From an uncultured Spirochaeta sp. (GTDB taxonomy: Bacteria > Spirochaetota > Spirochaetia > DTKZ01), in contig CAKZQO010000212.1 of assembly GCA_937140905.1 (NCBI GenBank), forward strand, positions 1 to 32,538: a stretch of DNA of 32,538 nucleotides. The letters are read 5' to 3'. Within the stretch, counting starts at the first letter, position 1. The number at the start of each line of letters is the position of its first letter. The translations under genes and the position numbers were made by a program. Of the stretch, positions 9,173 to 17,478 are shown one piece after another. The notes beneath the pieces are model-generated. The model was given only the letters and a program-made list of their open reading frames with translations, did not search any database and was not told where the DNA came from.

Positions 9173-9724
9173 ATGGTTGGTAAACGGATACCCAGGAAAA
9201 ATCTGGTATTGGGAGCTCTTTTCGTCGTGTTGGGCGGGACTCTCTTACTCTGGACTTCAGGGAAGCTTTCCGGGGTTCTTTCCTTCTGGCCGGTTCTCCT
9301 GGTGATACTGGGACTGTATCTCCTATACCGGGTCTATATTTTAGGGGGTTCCGAGAGCCTAGTATTCTATGGCATTTTCTCCGCCCAGGCAGGGGCTTTT
9401 CTCCTCCTCCTCAACGCGGAAATCATGGGGAACCTATATTTCCGGAACCTTTGGCCATTCTTCATGCTCTTTGCGGGCGTGGCTCTCCTTCTCTATGGGC
9501 TAAAGAGGAAGGGAGCCTACCGTGTGCGATACCTGATTCCCTCTGTTTCCATCATCTCGCTCTCCGGGATATTCCTGTTGTTCAGCCTAGGTTTCATTCG
9601 GGTCAGTCTTAAAACAATCCTTGTCCAGTTCTGGCCCCTCATTCTTGTGCTCTGTGGAGTGTTTCTCATCCTGTTCGATTTCTTTCGTAACAAGATCCAT
9701 TCGAGAAAAGCGGAGGATCATTAA
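9173..9724 (+). CDS. LiaF-like transmembrane protein (DUF5668-type repeats)
   Basis: This 183-residue polytopic membrane protein has about six helices arranged as repeated pairs. Three helices start with a similar phrase: FWPVLLVILGLYLLY, LWPFFMLFAGVALLLYG and FWPLILVLCGVFLILFD. This is the pattern of the LiaI/LiaF-type transmembrane region linked to cell-envelope stress sensing. The C-terminal cytosolic beta domain of LiaF is missing; only a short basic tail (RNKIHSRKAEDH) remains. The ORF track extends this frame back to 9017 inside icd, but the ATG at 9173, 5 bases after the icd stop, is the sensible start. Its stop overlaps the convergent gene's stop within TTAA. Function is unknown. Confidence 0.7.
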   Translation: MVGKRIPRKNLVLGALFVVLGGTLLLWTSGKLSGVLSFWPVLLVILGLYLLYRVYILGGSESLVFYGIFSAQAGAFLLLLNAEIMGNLYFRNLWPFFMLFAGVALLLYGLKRKGAYRVRYLIPSVSIISLSGIFLLFSLGFIRVSLKTILVQFWPLILVLCGVFLILFDFFRNKIHSRKAEDH

Positions 9725-10104
9725 CTTAAGGACTCTTCCTCGCAGCGGGAACAGAGGTTGGAATCCAACATAACAATCTGATTCAAGGAAAGAGGAGATC
9801 CGCACTTTCTGCATCTTCTGTGAAAAGGAAAGGTCTTTTCCCGGTACAGATACAGGACTCCCAAGATTACTCCCAAGAAAGGTAGAATGAATAAGTCGGG
9901 AAGGGTGATGCGAAAGAGGCGGGGGGAATACTTTATTGCCCCCGCCCCAAGGTAAAGGATCAATGTGCCAATCCCGAGGTAGAGGGTAGCGGTGCGTTTT
10001 TGTACTCCTTTGTTTCCGGATCGTTTCTGCGCAATGTTGAGAAGTAAGATGCCCATGAAAAGGAAATAGGCAAGTTTAGCGATACTTTCGGAGATGGGGT
10101 ACAC
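9721..10104 (-). CDS. Membrane protein with C-terminal zinc ribbon
   Basis: This small protein of about 127 residues has three hydrophobic helices: roughly residues 8-25, 42-58 and 70-88 in KLAYFLFMGILLL, TLYLGIGTLILYLGAG and LFILPFLGVILGVLYLY. A cytosolic tail follows with CRKCGSPL...LCSRC, a four-Cys zinc-ribbon motif. The frame could start at GTG 10110 or GTG 10104. The SD AAAAGGA abuts the first and is 6 bases from the second, so I choose 10104. It lies 75 bases downstream of fucI on the same strand and meets the LiaF-like gene tail-to-tail. I do not recognise a named family. Zinc binding is inferred from the Cys spacing. Confidence 0.65.
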   Translation of the reverse strand: MYPISESIAKLAYFLFMGILLLNIAQKRSGNKGVQKRTATLYLGIGTLILYLGAGAIKYSPRLFRITLPDLFILPFLGVILGVLYLYREKTFPFHRRCRKCGSPLSLNQIVMLDSNLCSRCEEESLS

Positions 10105-10179
10105 GTACACTCCTTTTACCTCGGGTTAATCATATCGGTCATTAACAGTACATCACCGTACCTTCTGTGCCGGGGTTTG

Positions 10180-11991
10180 TTATCCATAGAGGGGGCCATA
10201 GGTGGCGCAAGCTCGATAGTCCGAACCTTCAGGATCCATCCCAAACGCGTTCCACGCGCTAGGTCGATAGATCGCCTCCTCTGGAACATTATGGAGACAA
10301 ACGGGGATCCGAAGCATGGACGCGAGGGTAATTAGATCAGCGCCGATGTGACCGTAACTGATGGCCCCATGGTTAGCACCCCAGTTAGCCATCACCGTAT
10401 ACACATCCTTGAACTTCCCCTTTCCTGTGAGTCTAGGGGCAAACCAGGTAGTGGGCCAGGTGGGATCTGTCCGTTTGTCCAGGATATCATGCACGGGATC
10501 TTCCAAGTCCACTGTCCAGCCTTCTGCGATCTGCAACACCGGTCCCAACCCCTTCACGAGGTTAATTCGGGACATGGTTACGGGCATTCCGCCCTCGGTC
10601 TTGAAATCCGTGGAGAAACCACCACCCCGGAAGTAGTCCAGGTTCGCAGGGGGGAAGAGGGTAGCATCGAGACAGGCAGCCACCTCCTCAGGGGTGATTT
10701 CCCAATAGGGCTTTAAAGCGGGTTTACCGTCCTTCCGTTGTTTTCCGGTTCCATCCAAGCAGGTAGAACCCGAGTTGATCAAATGGATCAAGCCCTGTTC
10801 GGCGATGCCGGTTAGGGTCTTGCCCGTGACCCGTTTCACCGCCTCTGGACTCCAAAAAGTACGTACATCGGAAAAGATCTGAGCGGTACCGGTAAGGAGA
10901 TGTCCAAAGAGCATGGCCACACCATTTAGACTGTCGTTTTCCGTAGCAAAGATAAAGGGCTGTCGTATCCCATTCCAATCGAACGAGGAGTTCAACATCG
11001 TTTCCGTAAAGTCGCCGTTGGGGAAATGATCGGTCCATTGTCGTTGCCCCTGGAACCCGGCAGCCAGGGCATTGTGGCCCAAGGCTTCCTCCCCCCAACC
11101 AAGTTCCCGTAACCGGGGATTCCCGATCATGAGGTCTCGCGCAATGAGGGTCATTTTCACCACGAACTCCCAATCCTTATCCAGCTGGGATCGGGAATGA
11201 CGCTTTTCGGGTTTGTTCAGATCTGGCCCTTCTTTGCAGTTCTTCCTTGTCCACTCGAGAGCTCTCTGGTATTCCTCTGGATCGTAGATTCCCCGCTCGA
11301 TTCTACGGATGAACTCACTCATGTCCACGTACTCGTTCCGCATTCCCAGGTAGCTCTGGAAAAAATCTTCCTGCACGATGGAACCCGCGATTCCCATGGA
11401 AACCGAGCCCATGCTGAGGTAAGATTTTCCCCGCATGTAGGCAACCGCTAACCCCGCGCGGGCGAAGCGAAGGAGTTTTTCTTCCACGTCCGGAGGAATT
11501 GAAGTATCCCCCGCATCCTGCACATTTCTTCCGTAGATACCGAAAGCGGGAAGCCCCTTCTGGTTGTGAGCCGCCAGTACCGCTGCCAGGTACACGGCTC
11601 CCGGACGTTCTGTTCCATTGAAGCCCCATACCGCTTTGGGAATGAGAGGATCCATATCCATCGTTTCCGAACCATAACACCAACAGGGTGTGACGGTGAG
11701 GGATACTCCTACGCCTTCGCGGGCGAACTTGTCTGCACAGGCGGCAGCTTCCGCTACTCCCCCGATTGTGGTATCGGCAATCACGCACTCCACGGGCAAG
11801 CCATTGGGATGCCGGAGCCTGCTACTAAGAAGCTTGGCCGCCGCTCGGGCCATCTCCATCGTTTGGTTCTCGAGCGATTCCCGTATACCCCCCAATCGTC
11901 CATCGATGGCAGGACGAATTCCAATCTTGGGAAGGGTCCCCTTTAGTCGTTCTTTCGGAGGGGATATTTTTAGGTTCTTTACCTCTGCCAT
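10180..11991 (-). CDS. fucI: L-fucose isomerase
   Basis: This Mn-dependent ketol-isomerase converts L-fucose to L-fuculose (also D-arabinose to D-ribulose). It has 603 residues, close to E. coli FucI (591). The metal ligands match by alignment from memory: Glu in [10 protein letters not shown], Asp in FSDVRTFW and His in [13 protein letters not shown]. The C-terminal run RIPVCLHN...YRPSAW...DYRAC.TYGPLY is diagnostic. The frame opens at a GTG (11997) that overlaps the SD. The ATG at 11991 is 5 bases after GGGAGG and is preferred. No fucose kinase, aldolase, permease or fuc regulator is nearby. The gene stands alone opposite a TetR gene that more likely serves the pump locus. Confidence 0.96.
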   Translation of the reverse strand: MAEVKNLKISPPKERLKGTLPKIGIRPAIDGRLGGIRESLENQTMEMARAAAKLLSSRLRHPNGLPVECVIADTTIGGVAEAAACADKFAREGVGVSLTVTPCWCYGSETMDMDPLIPKAVWGFNGTERPGAVYLAAVLAAHNQKGLPAFGIYGRNVQDAGDTSIPPDVEEKLLRFARAGLAVAYMRGKSYLSMGSVSMGIAGSIVQEDFFQSYLGMRNEYVDMSEFIRRIERGIYDPEEYQRALEWTRKNCKEGPDLNKPEKRHSRSQLDKDWEFVVKMTLIARDLMIGNPRLRELGWGEEALGHNALAAGFQGQRQWTDHFPNGDFTETMLNSSFDWNGIRQPFIFATENDSLNGVAMLFGHLLTGTAQIFSDVRTFWSPEAVKRVTGKTLTGIAEQGLIHLINSGSTCLDGTGKQRKDGKPALKPYWEITPEEVAACLDATLFPPANLDYFRGGGFSTDFKTEGGMPVTMSRINLVKGLGPVLQIAEGWTVDLEDPVHDILDKRTDPTWPTTWFAPRLTGKGKFKDVYTVMANWGANHGAISYGHIGADLITLASMLRIPVCLHNVPEEAIYRPSAWNAFGMDPEGSDYRACATYGPLYG

Positions 11992-12022
11992 GCGCACCTC
12001 CCTATCCTTAGTGGACGAGGCA

Positions 12023-12031
12023 AGTATACCA
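12023..12031 (-). promoter_or_regulatory. Candidate extended -10 promoter of fucI
   Basis: The minus strand reads TGGTATACT, an extended -10 (TGn plus TATACT), about 32 bases before the fucI ATG. The -35 region is a poor match (a TTCCTT-like hexamer 17 bases upstream), which is common for extended -10 promoters. Confidence 0.4.
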
Positions 12032-12079
12032 CCTCAAAGACTGAAAAGGAAAGATGGGACTGAAAATTCTCTCTCGCGC

Positions 12080-12108
12080 TTGACATGATCGTTCAATATT
12101 TTTATATT
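12080..12108 (+). promoter_or_regulatory. Strong promoter of the tetR gene
   Basis: TTGACA (12080-12085) and TATATT (12103-12108) are separated by exactly 17 bases. This is the best sigma-70-type promoter in the window. The palindromic operator begins 2 bases after the -10 box, so bound repressor would cover the transcription start. Confidence 0.75.
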
Positions 12109-12109
12109 A

Positions 12110-12127
12110 TGAATGAACATTCATTCA
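12110..12127. promoter_or_regulatory. TetR operator, site 1
   Basis: TGAATGAA-CA-TTCATTCA is an 18-base palindrome with perfect 8-base arms. It overlaps the start region of the promoter just described and lies 13 bases before the tetR ATG. A near-identical palindrome occurs upstream of the lipoprotein/RND genes. The pairing implies autorepression and control of the pump by the same regulator. Confidence 0.8.
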
Positions 12128-12140
12128 AATAGGTATTCGA

Positions 12141-12707
12141 ATGCAGACGGACAAAAAGGAACGGATCTTCAAAGCCACGTTGGATTTGATTGCCAAAAAA
12201 GGCTTCCACGGTGCATCGATGCTTTCCATCGCGTTGAAGGCAAGGGTAGCTGCGGGAACCATCTATAACTACTTTCGCAGTAAGGAAGATTTGATCGACG
12301 CGTTGTATCTCTATCAACTCGAGCAGTTGGATCAAGCGATTCTAAAAGGATTCAGGGAAGACGCTCAACCAGAGGAAAATTTGAAGAACTTTTGGATCCA
12401 ATGGCTTTTCTATTACATCGCCCATCCGAAAGAGTTCCTGTTTCTCGAACAGTATGGATCATCACCCTTCATTACGAAGTTTATTTTATCCAGGAAGGAT
12501 CCAAGGATGGTTCCGGCTGTGGAATACTTGGCCAAGTTAAAACAATCTGGATATTTCAAGGATCTTCCGGATCCTATTCTGGTAGGCATATTTTACGGTC
12601 CCATTGTTGCAATCGCAAAATCCTTCATTGCCGAGAAGAAGCGACCCACGATGGAGGAAGCGGAACGAGCTTTCGAAGCCTGTCTACAGGGAATCAGAAA
12701 AAGCTGA
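12141..12707 (+). CDS. TetR/AcrR-family transcriptional repressor
   Basis: This 188-residue one-component regulator has the TetR N-terminal three-helix DNA-binding domain: KERIFKATLDLIAKKGFHGASMLSIA, then VAAGTIYNYFRSKEDLIDAL (about residues 6-56). The variable C-terminal ligand domain ends in FEACLQGIRKS. The ligand is unknown, probably a hydrophobic compound exported by the RND pump. The start ATG 12141 follows AGG at a suitable distance. The gene sits between two copies of an 18-base palindrome, the normal layout for autorepression and control of a downstream efflux operon. It is also divergent from fucI, but the operators are nearer to tetR and the pump genes. Confidence 0.92.
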   Translation: MQTDKKERIFKATLDLIAKKGFHGASMLSIALKARVAAGTIYNYFRSKEDLIDALYLYQLEQLDQAILKGFREDAQPEENLKNFWIQWLFYYIAHPKEFLFLEQYGSSPFITKFILSRKDPRMVPAVEYLAKLKQSGYFKDLPDPILVGIFYGPIVAIAKSFIAEKKRPTMEEAERAFEACLQGIRKS

Positions 12708-12768
12708 GTAAGGTGGTGGAAGGTACGTATGGGCAGGACCGAAGAAAGAATATCAGAGGGCTATAAAA

Positions 12769-12796
12769 TGAATGAATGTTCATTCATATTTGAATG
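12769..12796. promoter_or_regulatory. TetR operator, site 2, with an extra half-site
   Basis: TGAATGAA-TG-TTCATTCA (12769-12786) matches site 1 except at the 2-base centre. It continues as CATTCA-TATT-TGAATG (12781-12796), so a third half-site is present. A TATAAA sequence lies directly before it (12762-12767) and could be a -10 box, but no good -35 was found. It sits about 70 bases before the lipoprotein ATG. Confidence 0.75.
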
Positions 12797-12854
12797 CTGG
12801 ATTTGTAAAGAACGCAGACGCGTTTCAATATTTTCATCTTGGAGGAAAACTACT

Positions 12855-12998
12855 ATGAAAGCTACCGTACAAAAGATCCTGCTGGCTCTGGTGCTGTCTA
12901 CACTTTTAGCAGGATGTTCCAGCCTTAAACCTTTTACCGCGGAGGATTTCCGGCAGATGGGATACAATATCCCTACCGAGCAATCCACCAATAAGTAA
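12855..12998 (+). CDS. Small lipoprotein (47 residues)
   Basis: A short gene encodes MKATVQKIL, a hydrophobic signal segment, and the lipobox LLAGC with Cys21. The predicted mature lipoprotein is only 27 residues (CSSLKPFTAEDFRQMGY...). The ORF track shows a longer frame from 12729, but GGAGG lies about 10 bases before the ATG at 12855, and the signal peptide starts there. It is between TetR operator 2 and the RND gene, so it should be co-regulated with the pump. It may be a pump accessory or envelope anchor. I recognise no family. The mature chain is too short to be an adaptor of the usual membrane-fusion type. Confidence 0.72.
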   Translation: MKATVQKILLALVLSTLLAGCSSLKPFTAEDFRQMGYNIPTEQSTNK

Positions 12999-13016
12999 CT
13001 TCTATACCCTTCCCTT

Positions 13017-13093
13017 GAGGATTCGGGACTCTTCCTATCGATGATTGCGTTCGATGCTATCAGGTTAAGAATGGGAAGAGTTTCCGTATCCTC
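13017..13093 (+). promoter_or_regulatory. Long imperfect hairpin between lipoprotein and pump genes
   Basis: The left arm GAGGATTCGGGACTCTTCC (13017-13035) pairs with the right arm GGAAGAGTTTCCGTATCCTC (13074-13093). The stem has about 18 pairs, with one T-T mismatch, one G-T wobble and one bulge. The 38-base loop holds a small inner stem, ATCGA/TCGAT. No T-run follows directly; a T6 lies about 30 bases later. A transcript-stability or partial-termination element is the likeliest role. Confidence 0.6.
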
Positions 13094-13151
13094 CAACGAG
13101 CAACTCAACTCAAGTAAATTCACTTTTTTCCCAGATAGATAAGGAGTCTTT

Positions 13152-15488
13152 ATGAACCGCAATTGGGTGTTCTCTCTAGGCATTGTAGTGCTGATCCTAG
13201 GGATAACTATATTTTTTGGAACTCAGATTCCCCGCATAACAATAAATAACAACGTAGACATTTTTATTCCTCCTACGGATCCATCCAAGATTGCGTACGA
13301 TCGGATGAAGGAAGTATACGGCAGTCAGAAAATCCTCGATGTGGCTTTAGAAGCAGAGGAAGGGACGATTCTTACCGAACCGATCCTCAGACTGATCCAA
13401 GAATTGACCGATGAGATCGAAAAGATCCCGGGGGTGGAGGAGGTAAAATCCTTAACCAATGCGGATTATATAGAGGGAACGGAAGAAGGGATGAAGGTTG
13501 CCCCTCTACTAGCGAACTTCGAAGGAACCGAAGAGGAAATCACCCTACTGAAGGAAAAGTTGGTTTCCTGGAAGGACCTGTATAACCGGCAGCTCATTTC
13601 CGAGGATCTACGTTCCACCCAAATACTGGTAACCTTGGATAAGGATTCCTCTACCGAGCAACAGGAAGCTATCTATCGAACAATCCATACACTGGTACAG
13701 GAACGATCAAAAGGCTTGGTTAGAAGTTACATTGCGGGGGATCCCGTAGTGGTAGTGTTGATCGAAGAGTACATGAAAAGCGACCTTATGCGGTTAGTGC
13801 CCTTTGTAATCCTGGTAGTTGTTCTGGTACTTTTTTTCTCCTTCCGAACATGGGAGGGAGTGTTACTTCCCCTGATAGCCGTTCTCATCAGCACGATCTG
13901 GACAGTTGGGTTGATGGCAGTGTTACATATGTATTTTTCCCTCCTTTCTACTTGTCTCCCTATCCTGATGATCGCTGTAGGAAGCGCCTATGGAATCCAT
14001 GTGGTGAGTCACTATGATGAAACGATCGTTTCCGGGAGCTTGTTCGGTGGGCTTCTTCGGCAGATTGGAATCCCTCTGTTCCTTGCCGCCCTTACCACAT
14101 TGATTGGGTTCTTGTCCCTAGCCTGGACTCCCATCATTCCGCTTCGGCACTTTGCTTTCTTTTCTGCTTTCGGAGTAACGGCGTCCTTTATCGTTTCCAT
14201 TACTTTCATTCCCGCGATCCTATTCCTCAAGAGAAAAGGGAAAGTAGGCAGCCGGATCTATCAGAAGGAAGAACTCCCCCAGAGGGAAGGCTTGCTTGTT
14301 CGACTCCACAAGAGCTTTGCGCACCATAGGGGGTGTATCCTTTTGGGGATTCTCCTTGTGGTGATCGGTTCTCTTGCCGGCCTTTCCCTCCTCGAGGTAG
14401 ACAATTCCATGATAGAAAACTTCCAGAAGGATTCCGAGATTCGAAAGTCTGATGCCTTCATCCGGGGAACTTTTGGAGGCACAAAGATCTTCAGTGTGAT
14501 TGTTGAGGGGGATGCGCCAGGGGCCCTGACAGATCCGGAAGTGTTAAAGGCGATGGATGAGCTTTCCCTGTACCTGTACCGAGAGTTCCCTGAAGTAGGG
14601 AAGGTGGTATCCTTCACAGACTTCATCAAACGGATGAACCTGGTGATGCATTCGGATGCGAAGGAAGGTAACTTCTACGAGATCCCCTTTGAACCGCTAA
14701 AATACGGCCTGGATACCAAGGATCAATTGAAAGAATTGATCACCCAGTACCTCCTTCTCTATAGCGGTAATCTAAGTGATTTTTCCGATAACGCCCTGGA
14801 ACCAAAGGAAGCCCGGATGATCGTACAGCTTCGCTCCACCAACATGGAACCGGTGGATCGGATTTCTAATTCCATCCGAACGTATGCCCAGAATCGATTC
14901 CCCAAAGGGTACAAGGTCTCCATCGCGGGATACTCGGATCTGGAAAATGCCCTGACCCATCTGGTTACAGGTTCCCAAATCAAGAGTCTTGGCTCCAGCC
15001 TCGGAATCGTATTTGGCATCATTGCCTTTACCTATCGATCCCTGGTTGCAGGACTGTTTGGGATCATCCCTTTGGCTTTTGCCATCCTGATAAACTTTGG
15101 CATCATGGGATTCTTCGGAATCCGCCTCGACATGGTTACCGCCATGGTGGCAAGTCTTGCGGTGGGAATAGGGGTAGATTACACGATTCACTTCTTGGCC
15201 GCCTATAAACGGGAACGGGCTCTGGAAGAAGATGTGGAAATCGTCACCCGAAAGGTTTACGCTACTTCGGGGAAAGCTATCCTGGTCAATGCTCTTTCGG
15301 TAGGAGCGGGATTCCTAGTGCTGGTATTCTCCAACTTCACCAGTTTGCGGTACATCGGAAGTCTGGTAGCATTGACGATGCTAACCTCATCCTTTGCGGC
15401 TCTTGCTCTCCTGCCGATCCTGTTGAACACGATAAAACCTAAGTTTATGGAGCTTTCCCAAAAGCCGCCTGCTGGAAATAGGGGATAG
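13152..15488 (+). CDS. RND superfamily exporter, MMPL/HAE3 type
   Basis: This 778-residue inner-membrane exporter has the two-fold RND layout. One N-terminal helix (VFSLGIVVLILGITIFFG) is followed by a large periplasmic loop (about 30-210) and a five-helix sterol-sensing-like block (about 215-355). A sixth helix near 395 is followed by a second loop (to about 615) and a final block to 765. GSAYGIHVVSHYDE and GVGIDYTIH-like VGIGVDYTIHFLAAY occupy equivalent positions in the repeats and carry the charged residue of the proton relay. It is shorter than AcrB-type pumps (about 1040) and fits HAE3. SD AAGGAG precedes the ATG. The neighbouring TetR gene suggests induction by its substrate. The substrate is unknown; lipids or hydrophobic toxins are plausible. 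Confidence 0.9.
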   Translation: MNRNWVFSLGIVVLILGITIFFGTQIPRITINNNVDIFIPPTDPSKIAYDRMKEVYGSQKILDVALEAEEGTILTEPILRLIQELTDEIEKIPGVEEVKSLTNADYIEGTEEGMKVAPLLANFEGTEEEITLLKEKLVSWKDLYNRQLISEDLRSTQILVTLDKDSSTEQQEAIYRTIHTLVQERSKGLVRSYIAGDPVVVVLIEEYMKSDLMRLVPFVILVVVLVLFFSFRTWEGVLLPLIAVLISTIWTVGLMAVLHMYFSLLSTCLPILMIAVGSAYGIHVVSHYDETIVSGSLFGGLLRQIGIPLFLAALTTLIGFLSLAWTPIIPLRHFAFFSAFGVTASFIVSITFIPAILFLKRKGKVGSRIYQKEELPQREGLLVRLHKSFAHHRGCILLGILLVVIGSLAGLSLLEVDNSMIENFQKDSEIRKSDAFIRGTFGGTKIFSVIVEGDAPGALTDPEVLKAMDELSLYLYREFPEVGKVVSFTDFIKRMNLVMHSDAKEGNFYEIPFEPLKYGLDTKDQLKELITQYLLLYSGNLSDFSDNALEPKEARMIVQLRSTNMEPVDRISNSIRTYAQNRFPKGYKVSIAGYSDLENALTHLVTGSQIKSLGSSLGIVFGIIAFTYRSLVAGLFGIIPLAFAILINFGIMGFFGIRLDMVTAMVASLAVGIGVDYTIHFLAAYKRERALEEDVEIVTRKVYATSGKAILVNALSVGAGFLVLVFSNFTSLRYIGSLVALTMLTSSFAALALLPILLNTIKPKFMELSQKPPAGNRG

Positions 15489-15497
15489 GCAGAACAT

Positions 15498-15545
15498 AGG
15501 CCGGATATTAGGTAGGTTCCTCACCTAGTTAGGGTTTTCCGGCCT
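15498..15545. terminator. Possible bidirectional terminator between convergent RND and TRAP genes
   Basis: AGGCCGG (15498-15504) and CCGGCCT (15539-15545) form a 7-bp GC stem, and TAGGT...ACCTA forms an inner 5-bp stem. The element spans the 32-base gap and the 3' end of the TRAP gene. A TTTT lies in the distal arm. No long T-run follows on either side, so strength is uncertain. Confidence 0.35.
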
Positions 15546-17455
15546 CGGAGAGCCTGCAAGAGAAGACCAAAACCGATAAGGAGGACTCCTGCCACGTCAG
15601 TGAGGAAAGCCGGATCGATGAGGAGGAGACCTCCGACTAGATAGAGGATCCGCTCCCAGGATTTAGCGCTCCCCAGTAAGTACCCCTCCATGGCAGCCCC
15701 GATCCCCAGCATCCCAATGAGGGAGGTAAAAAGGATCTGGACTACCTTGAGAGGGGTAGCCCCGATCAGAACCATCACAGGATTCAGGGCGAAGATGTAG
15801 GGGATGATAAACGCGGCGATGGCGATGCGACTGGCCGTGACTCCCGTACGGAAGGGGTTACTACGGGCAATGGCGGATCCCGCGTAGGCCGCTAGGGCCA
15901 CGGGAGGGGTAATGTCTGCGATAATCCCAAAGTAAAAGGCAAAGAGGTGGGCCGCCAGCATGGGAACTCCTAGTTGCACCACCGCGGGAGCTGTGATGGT
16001 AGAGGTAATGAGGTAGTTAGCGGTGGTAGGTACCCCCATGCCAAGCACGAGGGAAGCCAGCATGGTAAAGATCAGGGTGGGTATCTTCAGACCTCCCGCG
16101 AGGGAGATTAAGCCTGAGGCCATTTTCAAGCCAAGGCCTGTCAATGTGACGATGCCGATGATAATCCCCGCGGTGGCGCAGGCGATGGCTACGCCCAGGA
16201 TCGATCGGCCCGCGGTTTCTAGGGCATCTAGAAAATCCTTCGGGCTCATTCGAGTACTTTTTCGGAGCATCCCCGCTAGTACAGAAGTGACGATCCCGTA
16301 GAGGGCCGCTTTCATCGGAGTGGCTCCCTGAATAAGGAAGTAGAGGATCGCCAGGAGGGGAAGGATCAAATGCCCCTGTTCTCTCATGACCTTACTGATC
16401 CGGGGAAGTTGGTCCCGCGGGATCCCTAAAAGTCCCAGTTTCTTTGCTTCCAGGTGCACCATGATGAAGATCCCGGAAAAGTACAGAATTGCCGGAATGA
16501 CAGCGGCTTTGGCTACTTCCAAGTAGGGAATCCCAAGGGTTTCCGCCATGAGGAAGGCGGCAGCCCCCATGATGGGAGGCATCAGTTGCCCGCCTGTAGA
16601 GGCGGCCGCTTCTACGGCTCCGGCAAATTCTGGCTTGTATCCCAACTTCTTCATCAGGGGAATGGTGAAGCTTCCCGTGCCCACGGTGTTGGAAACGGAA
16701 CTCCCCGAAATGGTCCCCATCATGGCTGAAGAGATCACCGCTACTTTGGCGGGGCCACCCGCAGAAAAACCCGCGATTGCGTTGGCCACATCGATGAAGA
16801 ACTTGCCGATCCCCGTCTTATCGAGGAAGGCGCCGAAGAGGATGAATAGAAAGATGAAGGTGGAACTCACGCCCAGAGGAAGGCCCAGGATGCCTTCCGT
16901 CGTGTAATATAGATGCCCCACGATTCTTCGGAAGGAGTATCCCCGGTGGTTTAGAAACCCCGGCATATAGGGACCTAGAAAGGCGTAGGCGATAAACGCA
17001 GAGGCAATGATGAGGATGGGGAGACCTACCACCCTGCGACAGGCTTCCAGAACCGCAAGGATCCCGAGGGTTCCCACGATGATATCAATAGAGGTAAACG
17101 CACCTGCCCTTTCCATTAAACCCGTGTAATTGTAGGCGATGTAGCCCGCAGAAGAGGCTGCTATGAGGGCGAGAAGACCATCGTACCAGGGAATACGGCT
17201 AGACTTCCGTCCTTTCCGAATGGGGTAGAGTAAGTAGGCGAGGAATAGAACGAACAGGAGGTGCACGGCTCGCTGCATCTGAGCGGGGAGGAGGCCAAAG
17301 GAAGCGGTGTAGAGCTGAAAGAGGGAAAACCCAATAGCGATGAAAGCTACCAATCGATGATGGCTACCAGATAGTTTTCGAAAAGCAGACTCTTTATCTA
17401 CCTTGGATAGAAGCTCCTCTACATCGAGTTGCGCCTGTGTCTTTACGTCGGACAT
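15521..17455 (-). CDS. TRAP transporter fused permease (4TM/12TM, TAXI class)
   Basis: This large inner-membrane permease of 644 residues fuses the small DctQ-like subunit to the large DctM-like subunit, as usual for TAXI-type TRAP systems. It has many hydrophobic helices throughout. The DctM core is recognisable in the repeated Gly-rich half-motifs: GSSVSNTVGTGSFTIPLMKK and MGVPTTANYLITSTI, and in PPIMGAAAFLMAE and ITPPVALAAYAGS. It uses an ion gradient with the binding protein encoded upstream. SD AAGGAG is well placed for the ATG. It is third in the order SBP, DUF1850, permease. The substrate is unknown; TAXI systems are often assigned to dicarboxylates or glutamate-like acids, which is a weak guess here. 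Confidence 0.92.
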   Translation of the reverse strand: MSDVKTQAQLDVEELLSKVDKESAFRKLSGSHHRLVAFIAIGFSLFQLYTASFGLLPAQMQRAVHLLFVLFLAYLLYPIRKGRKSSRIPWYDGLLALIAASSAGYIAYNYTGLMERAGAFTSIDIIVGTLGILAVLEACRRVVGLPILIIASAFIAYAFLGPYMPGFLNHRGYSFRRIVGHLYYTTEGILGLPLGVSSTFIFLFILFGAFLDKTGIGKFFIDVANAIAGFSAGGPAKVAVISSAMMGTISGSSVSNTVGTGSFTIPLMKKLGYKPEFAGAVEAAASTGGQLMPPIMGAAAFLMAETLGIPYLEVAKAAVIPAILYFSGIFIMVHLEAKKLGLLGIPRDQLPRISKVMREQGHLILPLLAILYFLIQGATPMKAALYGIVTSVLAGMLRKSTRMSPKDFLDALETAGRSILGVAIACATAGIIIGIVTLTGLGLKMASGLISLAGGLKIPTLIFTMLASLVLGMGVPTTANYLITSTITAPAVVQLGVPMLAAHLFAFYFGIIADITPPVALAAYAGSAIARSNPFRTGVTASRIAIAAFIIPYIFALNPVMVLIGATPLKVVQILFTSLIGMLGIGAAMEGYLLGSAKSWERILYLVGGLLLIDPAFLTDVAGVLLIGFGLLLQALRGRKTLTR

Positions 17456-17478
17456 ACGGACTCCTTATCGTGGGTTAG

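Noticed and set aside
12110-12140. Regulation of fucI by the TetR protein
   Set aside because: The operator is about 80 bases upstream of the candidate fucI -10 box and overlaps the tetR promoter instead; a fucose link is not supported.
12761-13183. 140-residue minus-strand ORF across the lipoprotein and hairpin region
   Set aside because: It overlaps TetR operator 2, the lipoprotein gene and the pump start, and its product has no coherent domain pattern.
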